The translations under genes were made by a program, and so were the position numbers. Shown in pieces: positions 34,447-42,783 of a DNA stretch of 64,000 nucleotides. Numbering within the stretch: position 1 is the stretch's first letter; each line of letters opens with the position of its first letter. This DNA is from Belnapia sp. F-4-1 (GTDB lineage: Bacteria > Pseudomonadota > Alphaproteobacteria > Acetobacterales > Acetobacteraceae): positions 4,607,430 to 4,671,429 of the forward strand of contig NZ_KN676113.1 in NCBI RefSeq assembly GCF_000802185.1. The letters are read 5' to 3'. The notes beneath the pieces were generated by a model that searched no databases, was not told where the DNA came from, and saw only the letters and a program-made list of their open reading frames with translations.

Positions 34447-35724
34447 ATGACGCCTCTGCCGCCCAGCCTCTACGCCGCGACCGCGCGCCCGGCGCCGCCG
34501 ACCCCACCCCTCGCCGGCGACCGGCAGGCGGATGTCGTGGTGGTGGGCGCCGGCTTCACCGGCCTTTCGACCGCGCTGCATCTCGCCGAGCGCGGCGTCG
34601 ATGTGGTGGTGCTGGAGGCGAATGAGCCAGGCTGGGGCGCCTCTGGGCGCAATGGCGGGCAGGTCAATCCCGGGCTCAAGCCCGACCCGGACGAGGTGGA
34701 GGCGGCGTTCGGGCCGGAGCTCGGCGGGCGCATGGTGCGCTTCGCCTGGGGCGCGCCGGAGACAACCTTCGCCCTGATCCGCCGCTGGCAGATCGCCTGT
34801 GATGCGCGCCAGGGCGGCACGCTGCGTGCCGCCTACCAGCCCGCGCATGCCGAGGCCGTACGCCGCTCGGCCGAGCAAGGGATTCGCCGCGGCCTGCCGG
34901 TGACGCTGCTGGAGCGCGACGCGGCGCGCGCGGCGACGGGCGCCGACCGCTACCTCGCGGTGATGCGCGACGCGAGCGGCGGCGACCTGCAGCCGCTGGA
35001 CTACGCCCGCGGCCTGGCGCGCGCCGCCATGCAGGCTGGCGCCACTGTGCATGGCGGCACGCCCGTTACCGCGCTGTCCCGCGCCGAGGGGCGATGGCGC
35101 GTCGCCACGCCGGGCGGGACGGTCACGGCCGATACGGTGATCCTCGGCACCAACGGGTACACCGGCGATCTCTGGCCCGGCCTCCGCCGCAGCATCGTCC
35201 CCGTCTTCAGCTCCATTGCCGCGACGGTGCCGTTGCCGGAGGCGGTGGTGCGCGACATCATGCCGATGCGGGCCTCGCTCTACGAAAGCGGCCACATCAC
35301 CGTCTATCTGCGGGTGGACCAGCACAACCGCCTGCTGATCGGCGGCCGCGGGCCGCAGCGCCCGATCACCGACCCCTCGCCCGTCGCCTATCTCATCCGC
35401 TATGCGGAGCGCCTCTGGCCCGCGCTCAAGGGCGCCGAGTGGGCGCATGGCTGGAATGGCCAGCTGGCGATGACGCCGGACCACTACCCGCATATCCACC
35501 AGCCGGCGCCGGGGCTGCTTTGTTGTCTCGGCTATAACGGTCGCGGCGTCGCGCTCTCGACGGCGATGGGCGGCGAGGTCGCGCGGCTGGCAACCGGCAC
35601 GCCGGCCGCCGAGATCGCCATGCCGGTGACGCCGATCCGCACGATACCCTTCCACGGCTTCTGGCGCCTCGGGGTGGCGGCGAAGGTTTGGGAAGGCCGC
35701 CTCCGGGACCGGCTGGGGATGTAG
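34447..35724 (+). CDS. FAD-dependent oxidoreductase (DAO family, PuuB/OrdL-like)
   Basis: A 425-residue flavoprotein of the D-amino-acid oxidase superfamily. The N-terminal dinucleotide motif is VVVVGAGFTGLSTALHLAERGVDVVVLEAN, followed by the GASGRNGGQVNPG stretch seen in gamma-glutamylputrescine and related amine oxidases. GYNGRGVALSTAMGGEVA near the C-terminus is the second FAD contact. It lies 9 bases after the binding-protein gene. With HyuAB it suggests ring opening followed by oxidation of an N-substituted amino acid (sarcosine-like) or amine. Confidence 0.87.
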   Translation: MTPLPPSLYAATARPAPPTPPLAGDRQADVVVVGAGFTGLSTALHLAERGVDVVVLEANEPGWGASGRNGGQVNPGLKPDPDEVEAAFGPELGGRMVRFAWGAPETTFALIRRWQIACDARQGGTLRAAYQPAHAEAVRRSAEQGIRRGLPVTLLERDAARAATGADRYLAVMRDASGGDLQPLDYARGLARAAMQAGATVHGGTPVTALSRAEGRWRVATPGGTVTADTVILGTNGYTGDLWPGLRRSIVPVFSSIAATVPLPEAVVRDIMPMRASLYESGHITVYLRVDQHNRLLIGGRGPQRPITDPSPVAYLIRYAERLWPALKGAEWAHGWNGQLAMTPDHYPHIHQPAPGLLCCLGYNGRGVALSTAMGGEVARLATGTPAAEIAMPVTPIRTIPFHGFWRLGVAAKVWEGRLRDRLGM

Positions 35725-35757
35725 GGCTGATCGACCTCGGATCGCCCGGCCTGTTCG

Positions 35758-36810
35758 TCACCGCATGCGGAGATGCGCGAGCCGTGGCATCACATGCTCG
35801 GCGAAGCGGCGCATTTCCCGCTCGAAGGGCTGGAACTGGGTCAGCAGGGTGTCGATGCCCGCGGCATGGAACTGCATCAGCCGCTCGGCGACCTGTTGGT
35901 AGCTTCCGACCGTGCCGGCCGAGGTCCCGCCATTGGTGCCGACGCTCTCGTATTTCGCCTGGGTCTTCCGCATGGCGACGGCCGGGTCGGTATTGGCCTT
36001 CACATAGGCCTTGATGTCCGTGTCTTCCGCCGCCAGCTCGAGCAGCCGACGGTATTCCGCTTGGGCCTCCTCCCCCGTCTCCCGCGCGATGACGAAGGTG
36101 GAGAGGCCGAAGCGCACCGGCTCGCCTTGGCGCGGCCGAGCCCGCACATCGGCGATCAGTGCCTGCACGTTCTCCAGCGGCTGCCCGTTGATGAACCAGA
36201 TGTCGGCCTGAGCTGCGGCCAGGTCCCGCGCCGGCGGGGATTCGCCGCCGATGTAGATGCGCGGGCGCGGCCGGGCCGGAGAGGTTGGGCGGAGGAGATA
36301 ATCCCTGACCTGAAAGAAGCGCCCTTCGTGATGCACTTCCTCCCCCCGCATCAGCCGCTCCACCAGGGACAGCCACTCGGCGCCATAGGCGTAGCGCTCG
36401 TCATGCTCGCGGAAGGTGAGGCCCGCATCCTCGATCTCCTTGCGGTTCCAGGCATTCACCAGGTTGATGGCGAAGCGGCCGCCGCTGATCTCCTCGATCT
36501 GCAAAGCCATCTTGGCCAGCACCACGGGGTGGTAGAGCATGGGCTTGATGGCGGCGATGATCTCGATCCGGCGCGTCTCCGCCGCGAGCGCGGCCGAGGC
36601 GGTCCAGGCCTCCAGCTGGCCGAGATCGGTGCGGTGCGGGTTCATCGTATGCTGGGCGACGAGGACGCAGTCATAGCCCAGCACCTCCGCCTCCAGCACT
36701 AGGTCGCGGTTGCGTCGCCAAGAGGCGTCATAGGGCTCCTCCGGGTCCCGCAGCGCGGCGCGGTTGCCATGGACCAGCGCCCAGATGCCGACTCGAAGCG
36801 GATGGGTCAT
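35758..36810 (-). CDS. LLM-class flavin-dependent monooxygenase (SsuD/SfnG-like)
   Basis: A 350-residue luciferase-like monooxygenase using reduced FMN. The barrel pattern VAQHTMNPHRTDLGQLEAW, AAIKPMLYHPVVLAKMA, GGRFAINLVNAWNRKE, and GTNGGTSAGTVGSYQQVAERL near the C-terminus match the alkanesulfonate and dimethylsulfone monooxygenase branch. No flavin reductase gene is adjacent. Its ATG overlaps the glutathione-transferase stop by 4 bases, so the pair may act on one compound. Confidence 0.83.
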   Translation of the reverse strand: MTHPLRVGIWALVHGNRAALRDPEEPYDASWRRNRDLVLEAEVLGYDCVLVAQHTMNPHRTDLGQLEAWTASAALAAETRRIEIIAAIKPMLYHPVVLAKMALQIEEISGGRFAINLVNAWNRKEIEDAGLTFREHDERYAYGAEWLSLVERLMRGEEVHHEGRFFQVRDYLLRPTSPARPRPRIYIGGESPPARDLAAAQADIWFINGQPLENVQALIADVRARPRQGEPVRFGLSTFVIARETGEEAQAEYRRLLELAAEDTDIKAYVKANTDPAVAMRKTQAKYESVGTNGGTSAGTVGSYQQVAERLMQFHAAGIDTLLTQFQPFEREMRRFAEHVMPRLAHLRMR

Positions 36811-37490
36811 TCCCGGCTCTCTCCGTTGCGTCCCGCGAATTCGGCGTCCCGCTTCGGGATCAGGTCATAGGGCAGGGCGAAGCCCGGCAGGGCGGCCAGG
36901 CGCTGCGCCCAGGCTTGCAGATGCGGCCAGCGCGCGATCTCGATCCCGCCTTCGGCCATGAACACCATCCGGCCCCAGCAGCCGATATCGGCGATGGACG
37001 GCGCCTCCTCGCCCACGAGCCAGTTCCGCCCGTCGGCGAGCGTCCGGTCGACGACATCCAGAGCCGCCTCGGCCAGCGGCACGAAATACGCCATCACGGC
37101 CGGGTCCACGCTGCGGAAGCGGTGGTAGTGCCGGACCTTGGCGATGTTGGTGACGGCATCCGCCTCCCAGGACAGCCATGCCTTGGCGGCCCAGCGAGCC
37201 TGCTCCGACCGGCCGCCGAGCCGGCCAGTCGCCTGTGCCAGGTAGTCGAGGATGACGTTGGACTGGATCACGGTCAGCCCGCGATGCCGCAGCGTCGGGA
37301 CCTGCCCATGGGGATTGAGGGCCAGATAGGCCGGCGATTTCTGCAGGCCGGTCTTCAGGTTCACGGTGCGGAAGCTGAAGGGCAGACCGGACAGGGAAAG
37401 GAAGAGCATCGGCTTGTAGCTCGAGCTGCTGGTGAAGCTGCCGAACAGCACCAGGCGCTCCGGATCCTCCGCATCCGCCGTGTTCACCAT
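36807..37490 (-). CDS. Glutathione S-transferase family protein
   Basis: A 227-residue protein with the thioredoxin-like N-domain (LVLFGSFTSSSSYKPMLFLSLSGLPFSFRTVNL; NPHGQVPTLRHRGLTVIQSNVILDYLA) and the helical C-domain (ADIGCWGRMVFMA). The QVPTL cis-proline and QSN glutathione contact are visible. The ATG at 37490 is preceded by GGGAGG 4 bases away; a longer open frame upstream is not protein-like. It lies ahead of the monooxygenase gene in the same unit. Confidence 0.85.
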   Translation of the reverse strand: MVNTADAEDPERLVLFGSFTSSSSYKPMLFLSLSGLPFSFRTVNLKTGLQKSPAYLALNPHGQVPTLRHRGLTVIQSNVILDYLAQATGRLGGRSEQARWAAKAWLSWEADAVTNIAKVRHYHRFRSVDPAVMAYFVPLAEAALDVVDRTLADGRNWLVGEEAPSIADIGCWGRMVFMAEGGIEIARWPHLQAWAQRLAALPGFALPYDLIPKRDAEFAGRNGESRE

Positions 37491-37741
37491 GATGCCTCCC
37501 TGCGCAGGCCATCCGGCCGGCCTCATTCTGGGACAGTCCCACCGGTCCGGCCACCCTAGGCCAGCAGTCTTTTCCGGGAAGGCCCGGATCGTCCGGCGCC
37601 GATCGTCCCTCGGCTGCAGGCCCCGGTTGCGCCCTGCCCCGGCTTCGCCATGCCGCCGCCATGGCCTCGCCCCATCCGCGACGGTTGATGCAGCCTTCCC
37701 GGCCGTCGTGCGTTGCGAGGGCGGATCGGAGGTTGAATGAG

Positions 37742-38110
37742 ATGAAACCGAGGCTTTGGCTCGCGGCCCTGGCGATGCTCCCGCTCTGCGGCTGCATCGT
37801 GGAGTCCACGCCCTATTACGCCGCGCCACCCTCCAACACGGCAGCCGGCGCGGTTACCGGCGCTGCAGCCGGCGGCCTGCTCGGTGCCGCGGTTGGGCAT
37901 GGCGGCGGGGCCGTCCTCGGCGGCGCCGCGGCGGGTGCACTGGTCGGCGGGCTGATCGGCAATTCGGTGGACCAACGGAGTGCCGCCCCCACCCAGGGCT
38001 ACTACGCCCAGCCCCAGTATCAGCCGCAATACCAGCCCCAATACCAGCAGCAGCCCTATGCGGACCCCTATGGGCAGCCCTATGCGGAGCCACCCCAGGA
38101 CGGCTGGTAG
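37742..38110 (+). CDS. Small glycine-zipper lipoprotein
   Basis: A 122-residue exported protein. The signal peptide LWLAALAMLPLCGC ends in a lipobox-like LCGC, so it is probably lipidated. The core (about 36-80) is a glycine zipper: AGAVTGAAAGGLLGAAVGHGGG and AGALVGGLIGNSVD. The tail is rich in repeats of QPQY and YGQPYAEPP. Such proteins sit in the outer membrane or periplasm with structural roles. The 251-base gap before it holds only a short symmetric element (GGGACAGTCCC, 37530-37540) and a GGAGG site before the ATG. Confidence 0.8.
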   Translation: MKPRLWLAALAMLPLCGCIVESTPYYAAPPSNTAAGAVTGAAAGGLLGAAVGHGGGAVLGGAAAGALVGGLIGNSVDQRSAAPTQGYYAQPQYQPQYQPQYQQQPYADPYGQPYAEPPQDGW

Positions 38111-38177
38111 CCGGCGCGCTTCCCCCGGCCAGCCCCCATGGGCATGATCCCGGCAACAAGAGACCGGAGGATCGCCC

Positions 38178-39140
38178 ATGCATCGTCGCCATCTACTGGC
38201 GGCTGCCGCCGTCCTGCCCGCCATCGCCCGGGCTCAGCCCGCCTGGCCGAGCCGGCCGATCCGCCTGATCGTCCCCTTCCCGCCCGGCGGGCCGAACGAC
38301 ATCATCGCCCGGCTCTACGCCCAGCCGCTGACGGCGATGCTCGGCCAGCCGGTGGTGATCGAGAGCCGCCCCGGCGCCGGCGGCGTCATCGGCGTCGATG
38401 CTGCGGCCAAGGCGCCGCCCGACGGGCATACGCTGGTGCTGACCAGCAGCGGCGCCCTGGTCATCATCCCGCATGTCACCAACACCGTTCCTTATCGCGT
38501 TCCGCAGGACCTCACCCCGGTCAGCATCGTCACCCTGGTGCCGGAGGCGCTGGTAGCCGTGCCAAGCCTCGGCGTCAGCGATCTCGCCGGACTTAGGGCG
38601 CTGGCGCAGCGGCCCGGCACGAGGCTCGCCATCGGCACGGCTGGGGCGGCCGGCATCTCCCACCTCGCCGCCGAGATGCTGCGGCTGCAAAGTGGAATGG
38701 AACTTACCGTTGTCCCTTACCGTGGCGCCGCGCCGGCGGTGACCGACCTGCTGGGCGGGCAGATCCAGCTGCTCTTCGCCGACCTGCCGGTGGTGCTGCC
38801 GCATCTGCGGAGCGGCGCGCTGCGGGCCCTGGCCCTGGCCAGCACGCGCCGCAGCCCGATCCTGCCCGACCTGCCGACTACCGCTGAAGCTGGCCTGCCG
38901 GAGGTGCTGGCCGATAACTGGTACAGCCTGCTCGGCCCCGCCGGCCTGCCCACCGCGGTGGTGGACCGCCTTTCCACCGCGCTGAAGGAGGCGAGCGAGA
39001 CACCGGCCGTCCGCGACGGCCTCCGCGAACAGGGTGCCACCGCGCAATGGACCAGCCCCGCAGCCTTCGCCACGACCATCGCCGAGGAATCCGCCCGCTG
39101 GCAGCGTGTTGCCGAGGCGGCTCATATCAGGCTCGAGTGA
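38178..39140 (+). CDS. Bug/TctC-type extracytoplasmic solute receptor (orphan)
   Basis: A 320-residue periplasmic receptor of the tripartite tricarboxylate transporter family. The MHRRHLLAAAAVLPAIARAQP signal is followed by WPSRPIRLIVPFPPGGPNDIIARLYAQPLT, the family hallmark, and by RPGAGGVIGVDAAAKAPPDGHTL. GGAGG lies 8 bases before the ATG. No TctA or TctB membrane genes are nearby, as is common for this greatly expanded family. Ligand unknown; carboxylates are typical. Confidence 0.9.
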   Translation: MHRRHLLAAAAVLPAIARAQPAWPSRPIRLIVPFPPGGPNDIIARLYAQPLTAMLGQPVVIESRPGAGGVIGVDAAAKAPPDGHTLVLTSSGALVIIPHVTNTVPYRVPQDLTPVSIVTLVPEALVAVPSLGVSDLAGLRALAQRPGTRLAIGTAGAAGISHLAAEMLRLQSGMELTVVPYRGAAPAVTDLLGGQIQLLFADLPVVLPHLRSGALRALALASTRRSPILPDLPTTAEAGLPEVLADNWYSLLGPAGLPTAVVDRLSTALKEASETPAVRDGLREQGATAQWTSPAAFATTIAEESARWQRVAEAAHIRLE

Positions 39141-40290
39141 ACGGCCCCGACCGGTGCAGGAGAAGCATCGCACCGCCCGCGAGCAGCCCCCAGAAGGCCC
39201 CGCTGACGCCGAAGATAGCGAGCCCCGAGGCGGTGACGAGGAAGGTAATGATTGCCGCCTCCCGCTGCGCCGGCACCGCCACCGCGCCCTGGATCGCATG
39301 GCCGAAGGCCCCGAGCAGCGCCAGCCCTGCCACCGCCTGGATCAGCACCGGCGGCGCCGCGGCCATGAAGGCGACCGCCGCCCCCGCCAGCAGGCCGAAG
39401 CCGACATAGACGGTGCCCGCCACGACCGCAGCCCACCAACGCCGGGCCGCATCCGGCTCCGCCTCAGGGCTTGCGCAGAGCGCTGCGGTGATGGCGGCGA
39501 GGTTCACCGCATGGCCGCCGAGCGGCGCCCCCGCCAGGGAGAAAAGCCCCGTCACCGCGAAGAGCGGCCCTGCCTCCGGCCGGAACCCGTTGGCGTTCAG
39601 CACCGCCATGCCGGGGATGTTCTGGGAAGCCATGGTGACGATGAAAAGCGGCACCCCGATTCCAATCGCGGCCGCGAGGGTGAAGCGCGGCATCACCCAG
39701 GCCGGCACCGGTCCCGCCGCCGCGAGGATGCCGGGCGGCAACTGGATCGTCGCCAGGATTACCCCGACTGCCACCAGCAGCGCCGCCGGCACCGCCAGCA
39801 ACCGGTTGATCCGCCCGACCACCGCCCAGGTGAGGATGATGGCGAGGCCTGCCACGGGCGCCTCCGCCAGCGCCCGCACCGGCGCCAGGCATAGCCCGAG
39901 CAGCACCCCAGCCAGCATGGCGTTGGCCAGCGGCGAGGGGATGGCGGCCACGGCCCGGCCGAAGGGCCTCCACAGCCCTGCCAGCACCAGCAGCATACCG
40001 CTCACCACGAAAGCCCCGACCGCCACCGGGAAGCCACCCTCCGGCATCGCCGAAGCCGCCAGCAGCGCTGCCCCAGGGGTCGACCAGGCGACGCTGATCG
40101 GCATCCGCCGCCACAGGCTCAGCCCGATCCCGCAGAGCCCCATGGCGATGGACAGCGCCATCAGCCCCGAGGCCGCCTCTTCCGGCCCCGCCCCCATGGC
40201 GCGCAGCCCTTGCAACACGACGGCGAAGGAGGAGGCGAAGCCGACGAAGCCGGAAAGCAGCCCGGCCGCGAGGGCCGGCAAGGAGGGCAT
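39127..40290 (-). CDS. benE: BenE-family benzoate/H+ symporter
   Basis: A 387-residue inner-membrane protein with about twelve hydrophobic segments and the BenE pattern: LLSGFVGFASSFAVVLQGL at the N-terminus, MPISVAWSTPGAALLAA, and MASQNIPGMAVLNANGFRP. Family members import benzoate-like acids with protons. The 3' end overlaps the convergent tctC-type gene by 14 bases. No ring-oxidation genes adjoin it, so the substrate may be another organic acid. Confidence 0.88.
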   Translation of the reverse strand: MPSLPALAAGLLSGFVGFASSFAVVLQGLRAMGAGPEEAASGLMALSIAMGLCGIGLSLWRRMPISVAWSTPGAALLAASAMPEGGFPVAVGAFVVSGMLLVLAGLWRPFGRAVAAIPSPLANAMLAGVLLGLCLAPVRALAEAPVAGLAIILTWAVVGRINRLLAVPAALLVAVGVILATIQLPPGILAAAGPVPAWVMPRFTLAAAIGIGVPLFIVTMASQNIPGMAVLNANGFRPEAGPLFAVTGLFSLAGAPLGGHAVNLAAITAALCASPEAEPDAARRWWAAVVAGTVYVGFGLLAGAAVAFMAAAPPVLIQAVAGLALLGAFGHAIQGAVAVPAQREAAIITFLVTASGLAIFGVSGAFWGLLAGGAMLLLHRSGPFTRA

Positions 40291-40400
40291 GCGATCGAGT
40301 CCCGGTCAGCGCTGGCGGCGCCGGTAAAGCATGGGTCCGGTTCCGGGACCAGGGCATGGGTACCGCGGGCCCGGACGCCCCTGGGCTTGATCACATGGTT

Positions 40401-40829
40401 CTAGCTGCGCCGCTTCCCCGCCTCGCCGGCCACGGCCCTTGGCGGCTGCGCCTGCCCGCTAAGCTCGCCGAGCGCCCGGGCCAGCATCGCCGCCCCCATC
40501 GGGGGGACGAAGATCTGCGTGGTCGCCGCCGCGGCATGCCGGAACTGCAACAGGATGCGGCCGTCGGTGGCCTGGCTCGCCATGCAGCCGGTGGTGTCGA
40601 GCGGCGGCCGGTCGGTCGGCACGATGGCGGTGCGCAATGCATCGCCACGCTCGATCCGCTGCCGGTGCGCATCATCCGCTCCGGCACGGAGGGTGACCAG
40701 CAACCGCTCCGCCACCAGCAGGGGGATGGCGAGGGCGAGCGGCCCCGCCGGCGTCTCAAGAATGATGCGGACCCCCTCCGCATCGGCCGCCACCTCGTCC
40801 GAGACGCCGATGATTGGGTAGTCGCTCAT
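40401..40829 (-). CDS. Hypothetical protein, 142 residues
   Basis: I do not recognise a family. The protein starts MSDYPIIGVSDEVAADAEGVRIILETPAGPLALAIPLLVAERLLVTLRAG, a beta-rich pattern, and ends in a basic tail. No signal peptide and no clear membrane helix are present; the LALAIPLLVAERLL stretch is short. ATG 40829 was chosen because the frame upstream of it runs through the tRNA-Lys gene. It stands alone between benE and tRNA-Lys on the minus strand. Confidence 0.6.
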   Translation of the reverse strand: MSDYPIIGVSDEVAADAEGVRIILETPAGPLALAIPLLVAERLLVTLRAGADDAHRQRIERGDALRTAIVPTDRPPLDTTGCMASQATDGRILLQFRHAAAATTQIFVPPMGAAMLARALGELSGQAQPPRAVAGEAGKRRS

Positions 40830-40942
40830 GATTATGTTCCGGACTTCCGCGGTGTTTGGGCCGAACAGGATGCGCTTCGGCTCCCGCTCCGATCCAGTCT
40901 TAAAGTTAGGTAAACCGTCCGGGTTGCGTAAGGCGCGGGGGT

Positions 40943-41018
40943 TGGTGAGCCGGGTGGGATTCGAACCCACGGCCACGAGATTAAAAGTCCCGTGCTCTAC
41001 CAGCTGAGCTACCGGCTC
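40943..41018 (-). tRNA. tRNA-Lys (anticodon TTT)
   Basis: A 76-base cloverleaf: acceptor stem GAGCCGG/CCGGCTC, D-arm AGCTCAGCTGGTAGAGC, anticodon stem CGGGA/TCTCG with loop CTTTTAA, T-arm GTGGGTTCGAATCCCAC, and an encoded CCA end. The anticodon TTT reads lysine codons AAA/AAG. A perfect TTGACA -35 element lies at 41076-41071 on the minus strand, although the -10 that should follow is weak. Confidence 0.97.
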
Positions 41019-41079
41019 ACAGGCGCCGCCATGCAATGCGGGCGCCCCCAAAACCCTGGAGACGCCCGCCTGTCAAGCC

Positions 41080-41673
41080 TCAAGCCGCAGCGGGGGCATC
41101 CGCGGCAATGTTCGCCTTGATCAGCTTGTCCGGACCCTGGACCATGCCGTTGCCGCCGGAGCCGCGCTTGATCTTGTCCACGACCTCCATGCCGGAGACG
41201 ACGCGGCCCCAGATCGTGTACTGGCCGTCGAGGCTCGGCGCCGGAGCGAACATGATGAAGAACTGGCTGTTCGCGCTGTCCGGGTTGTTGGTCCGCGCCA
41301 TGCCGCAGGTGCCGCGCACGAAGCGCGCCTTGGCGGGCGGCGAGAACTCCGCCGGAAGGTCGGCATGGCCGGCATCCCGCGCGCCGCCCGTGCCGGTGCC
41401 GGTCGGGTCGCCGCCCTGGGCCATGAAGCCCTCGATCACGCGATGGAAAGGCGTGCCGTCATAGAAGCCGGCGCGCACCAGCATCTTGATCCGCTCCACA
41501 TGCTGCGGCGCCAGGTCGGGGCGCAGCTCGATCGTCACCTTGCCGTCCTTCAGCTCGAGGATCAGCGTGTTCTCCAGCGCCGGATCGGGCGTAGCGGCGG
41601 CAGGTGCCGCTGCGGGCTCGCCGATCGGCGGTTCGCCGGGGATCTCGGCAGGGCTGCCGGCTTCGTCGCTCAT
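41080..41673 (-). CDS. Peptidyl-prolyl cis-trans isomerase, cyclophilin type (cytoplasmic)
   Basis: A 197-residue cyclophilin with an Ala/Pro-rich leader (about 1-33, no signal peptide), then FYDGTPFHRVIEGFMAQGGDPTGTGTGG with the catalytic Arg, and SANSQFFIMFAPAPSLDGQYTIWGRVVSGM. It catalyses proline isomerisation during folding. It follows a second cyclophilin by 22 bases. The two share long near-identical stretches at both protein and DNA level, so they arose by tandem duplication. Confidence 0.93.
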   Translation of the reverse strand: MSDEAGSPAEIPGEPPIGEPAAAPAAATPDPALENTLILELKDGKVTIELRPDLAPQHVERIKMLVRAGFYDGTPFHRVIEGFMAQGGDPTGTGTGGARDAGHADLPAEFSPPAKARFVRGTCGMARTNNPDSANSQFFIMFAPAPSLDGQYTIWGRVVSGMEVVDKIKRGSGGNGMVQGPDKLIKANIAADAPAAA

Positions 41674-41695
41674 GGCTCTCTCCTCGGTAATTGAT

Positions 41696-42241
41696 TCAGG
41701 CGGTGACGATGCGGGCGCGGATCAGCTTGTCCGGGTTCTGCACGACCCCGTTGCCGCCGCTGCCCCGCTTGATCCTGTCGACCGCATCCATCCCGGCGAC
41801 CACCTTGCCCCAGATCGTGTACTGGTTGTCGAGGCTCGGCGCCGGGGCGAACATGATGAAGAACTGGCTGTTCGCACTGTTCGGGCTGCTGCTGCGCGCC
41901 ATGCCGCAGGTGCCGCGCAGGAAGCGGTACTTGTTGGTGAACTCGGCCGGCAGGTCCGGCAGGTCGCGCGCGCCGCCCGTGCCGGTGCCGGTCGGGTCGC
42001 CACCCTGGGCCATGAAGCCCTCGATGACGCGGTGGAAGGGCGTGCCGTCATAGAAGCCGCGGCGAACCAGCAGCTTGATTCGCTCGACATGCTTCGGCGC
42101 CACATCGGGCAGGAACTGGATGGTGACGGTGCCGTCCTTCAGCTCCAGCTGCAACCGCTCCTCGGCTTGTGCCAGGGCGGGGGCTGCAAGGCTGCTGGTC
42201 GTGGCGAGGGCGGCGAGCCCTGCCAGGTCGCGTCGGCGCAT
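41696..42241 (-). CDS. Peptidyl-prolyl cis-trans isomerase, cyclophilin type (exported)
   Basis: A 181-residue cyclophilin with an export signal (MRRRDLAGLAALATTSSLAAPALAQA, arginine-rich, Tat-like), so it acts in the periplasm. The catalytic segment FYDGTPFHRVIEGFMAQGGDPTG and SANSQFFIMFAPAPSLDNQYTIWGKVV are intact. It is the upstream member of the tandem pair and lies 29 bases after coaD on the same strand. Confidence 0.93.
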   Translation of the reverse strand: MRRRDLAGLAALATTSSLAAPALAQAEERLQLELKDGTVTIQFLPDVAPKHVERIKLLVRRGFYDGTPFHRVIEGFMAQGGDPTGTGTGGARDLPDLPAEFTNKYRFLRGTCGMARSSSPNSANSQFFIMFAPAPSLDNQYTIWGKVVAGMDAVDRIKRGSGGNGVVQNPDKLIRARIVTA

Positions 42242-42270
42242 ACTTTTCTCCCCAATAAGGCCGGTCGGGC

Positions 42271-42783
42271 TCAGCCGGCCTGAGACTCGCGAATCCGGGC
42301 CAGGGTCCGTTCCAGCACCAGAGGCGGCACGAAGCTGCTGATGTCGCCCCCGAGCCGCGCGATCTCCTTCACCAAACGCGAGGCGATGAACTGGTTCGTC
42401 TCGCTGGCCAGAAGAAACACCGTCTCGATCCCGTCATCCAGGCGGCGGTTCATGCCTGCCATCTGATACTCGTAGTCGAAATCCGTCACGGAGCGAAGGC
42501 CGCGGACGATCATTCCCGCTCCGGCCTTCCGCGCGACATCGACCACGAGTCCTTCGAAGGGCACCACCTCGATCCGTGCGCCGCTGCGCTCGGCCAGCGG
42601 CGCGGCCTCGGCCTGCACCAGTTCCACTCGTTGTTCGAGCGTGAAGAGCGGGCCCTTGCCGGTGTTGATGGCCACGCCGATCACCAGCCGGTCGAGCAAC
42701 CGCGCTGCCCGGCCGATGACATCGAGATGCCCGTTGGTCACCGGATCGAAGGTGCCGGCATAGAGGCCGACGCGCTCACCCAT
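42271..42783 (-). CDS. coaD: Phosphopantetheine adenylyltransferase
   Basis: A 170-residue enzyme making dephospho-CoA from 4'-phosphopantetheine and ATP, the fourth step of CoA synthesis. [16 protein letters not shown] holds the nucleotidyltransferase TxGH motif at residues 16-19; [20 protein letters not shown] and a SSFVPP segment near the end are typical. Full length. Its ATG lies 8 bases inside the end of gyrA. Confidence 0.96.
   Translation of the reverse strand: MGERVGLYAGTFDPVTNGHLDVIGRAARLLDRLVIGVAINTGKGPLFTLEQRVELVQAEAAPLAERSGARIEVVPFEGLVVDVARKAGAGMIVRGLRSVTDFDYEYQMAGMNRRLDDGIETVFLLASETNQFIASRLVKEIARLGGDISSFVPPLVLERTLARIRESQAG

Noticed and set aside
32911-35655. 914-residue open frame on the minus strand
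   Set aside because: Runs antisense across two good genes (family-5 binding protein and FAD oxidase); composition is typical of a high-GC shadow frame.
37530-37540. GGGACAGTCCC as a regulatory site
   Set aside because: Only 5-base arms in a GC-rich gap with no matching copy; chance is sufficient.
38010-38100. Repeats in the lipoprotein tail as a DNA repeat array
   Set aside because: They are short QPQY-type codon repeats within a coding region, not an array or CRISPR.
40830-41051. N-terminal extension of the 142-residue hypothetical protein
   Set aside because: The extension would translate through tRNA-Lys, so the ATG at 40829 is used.
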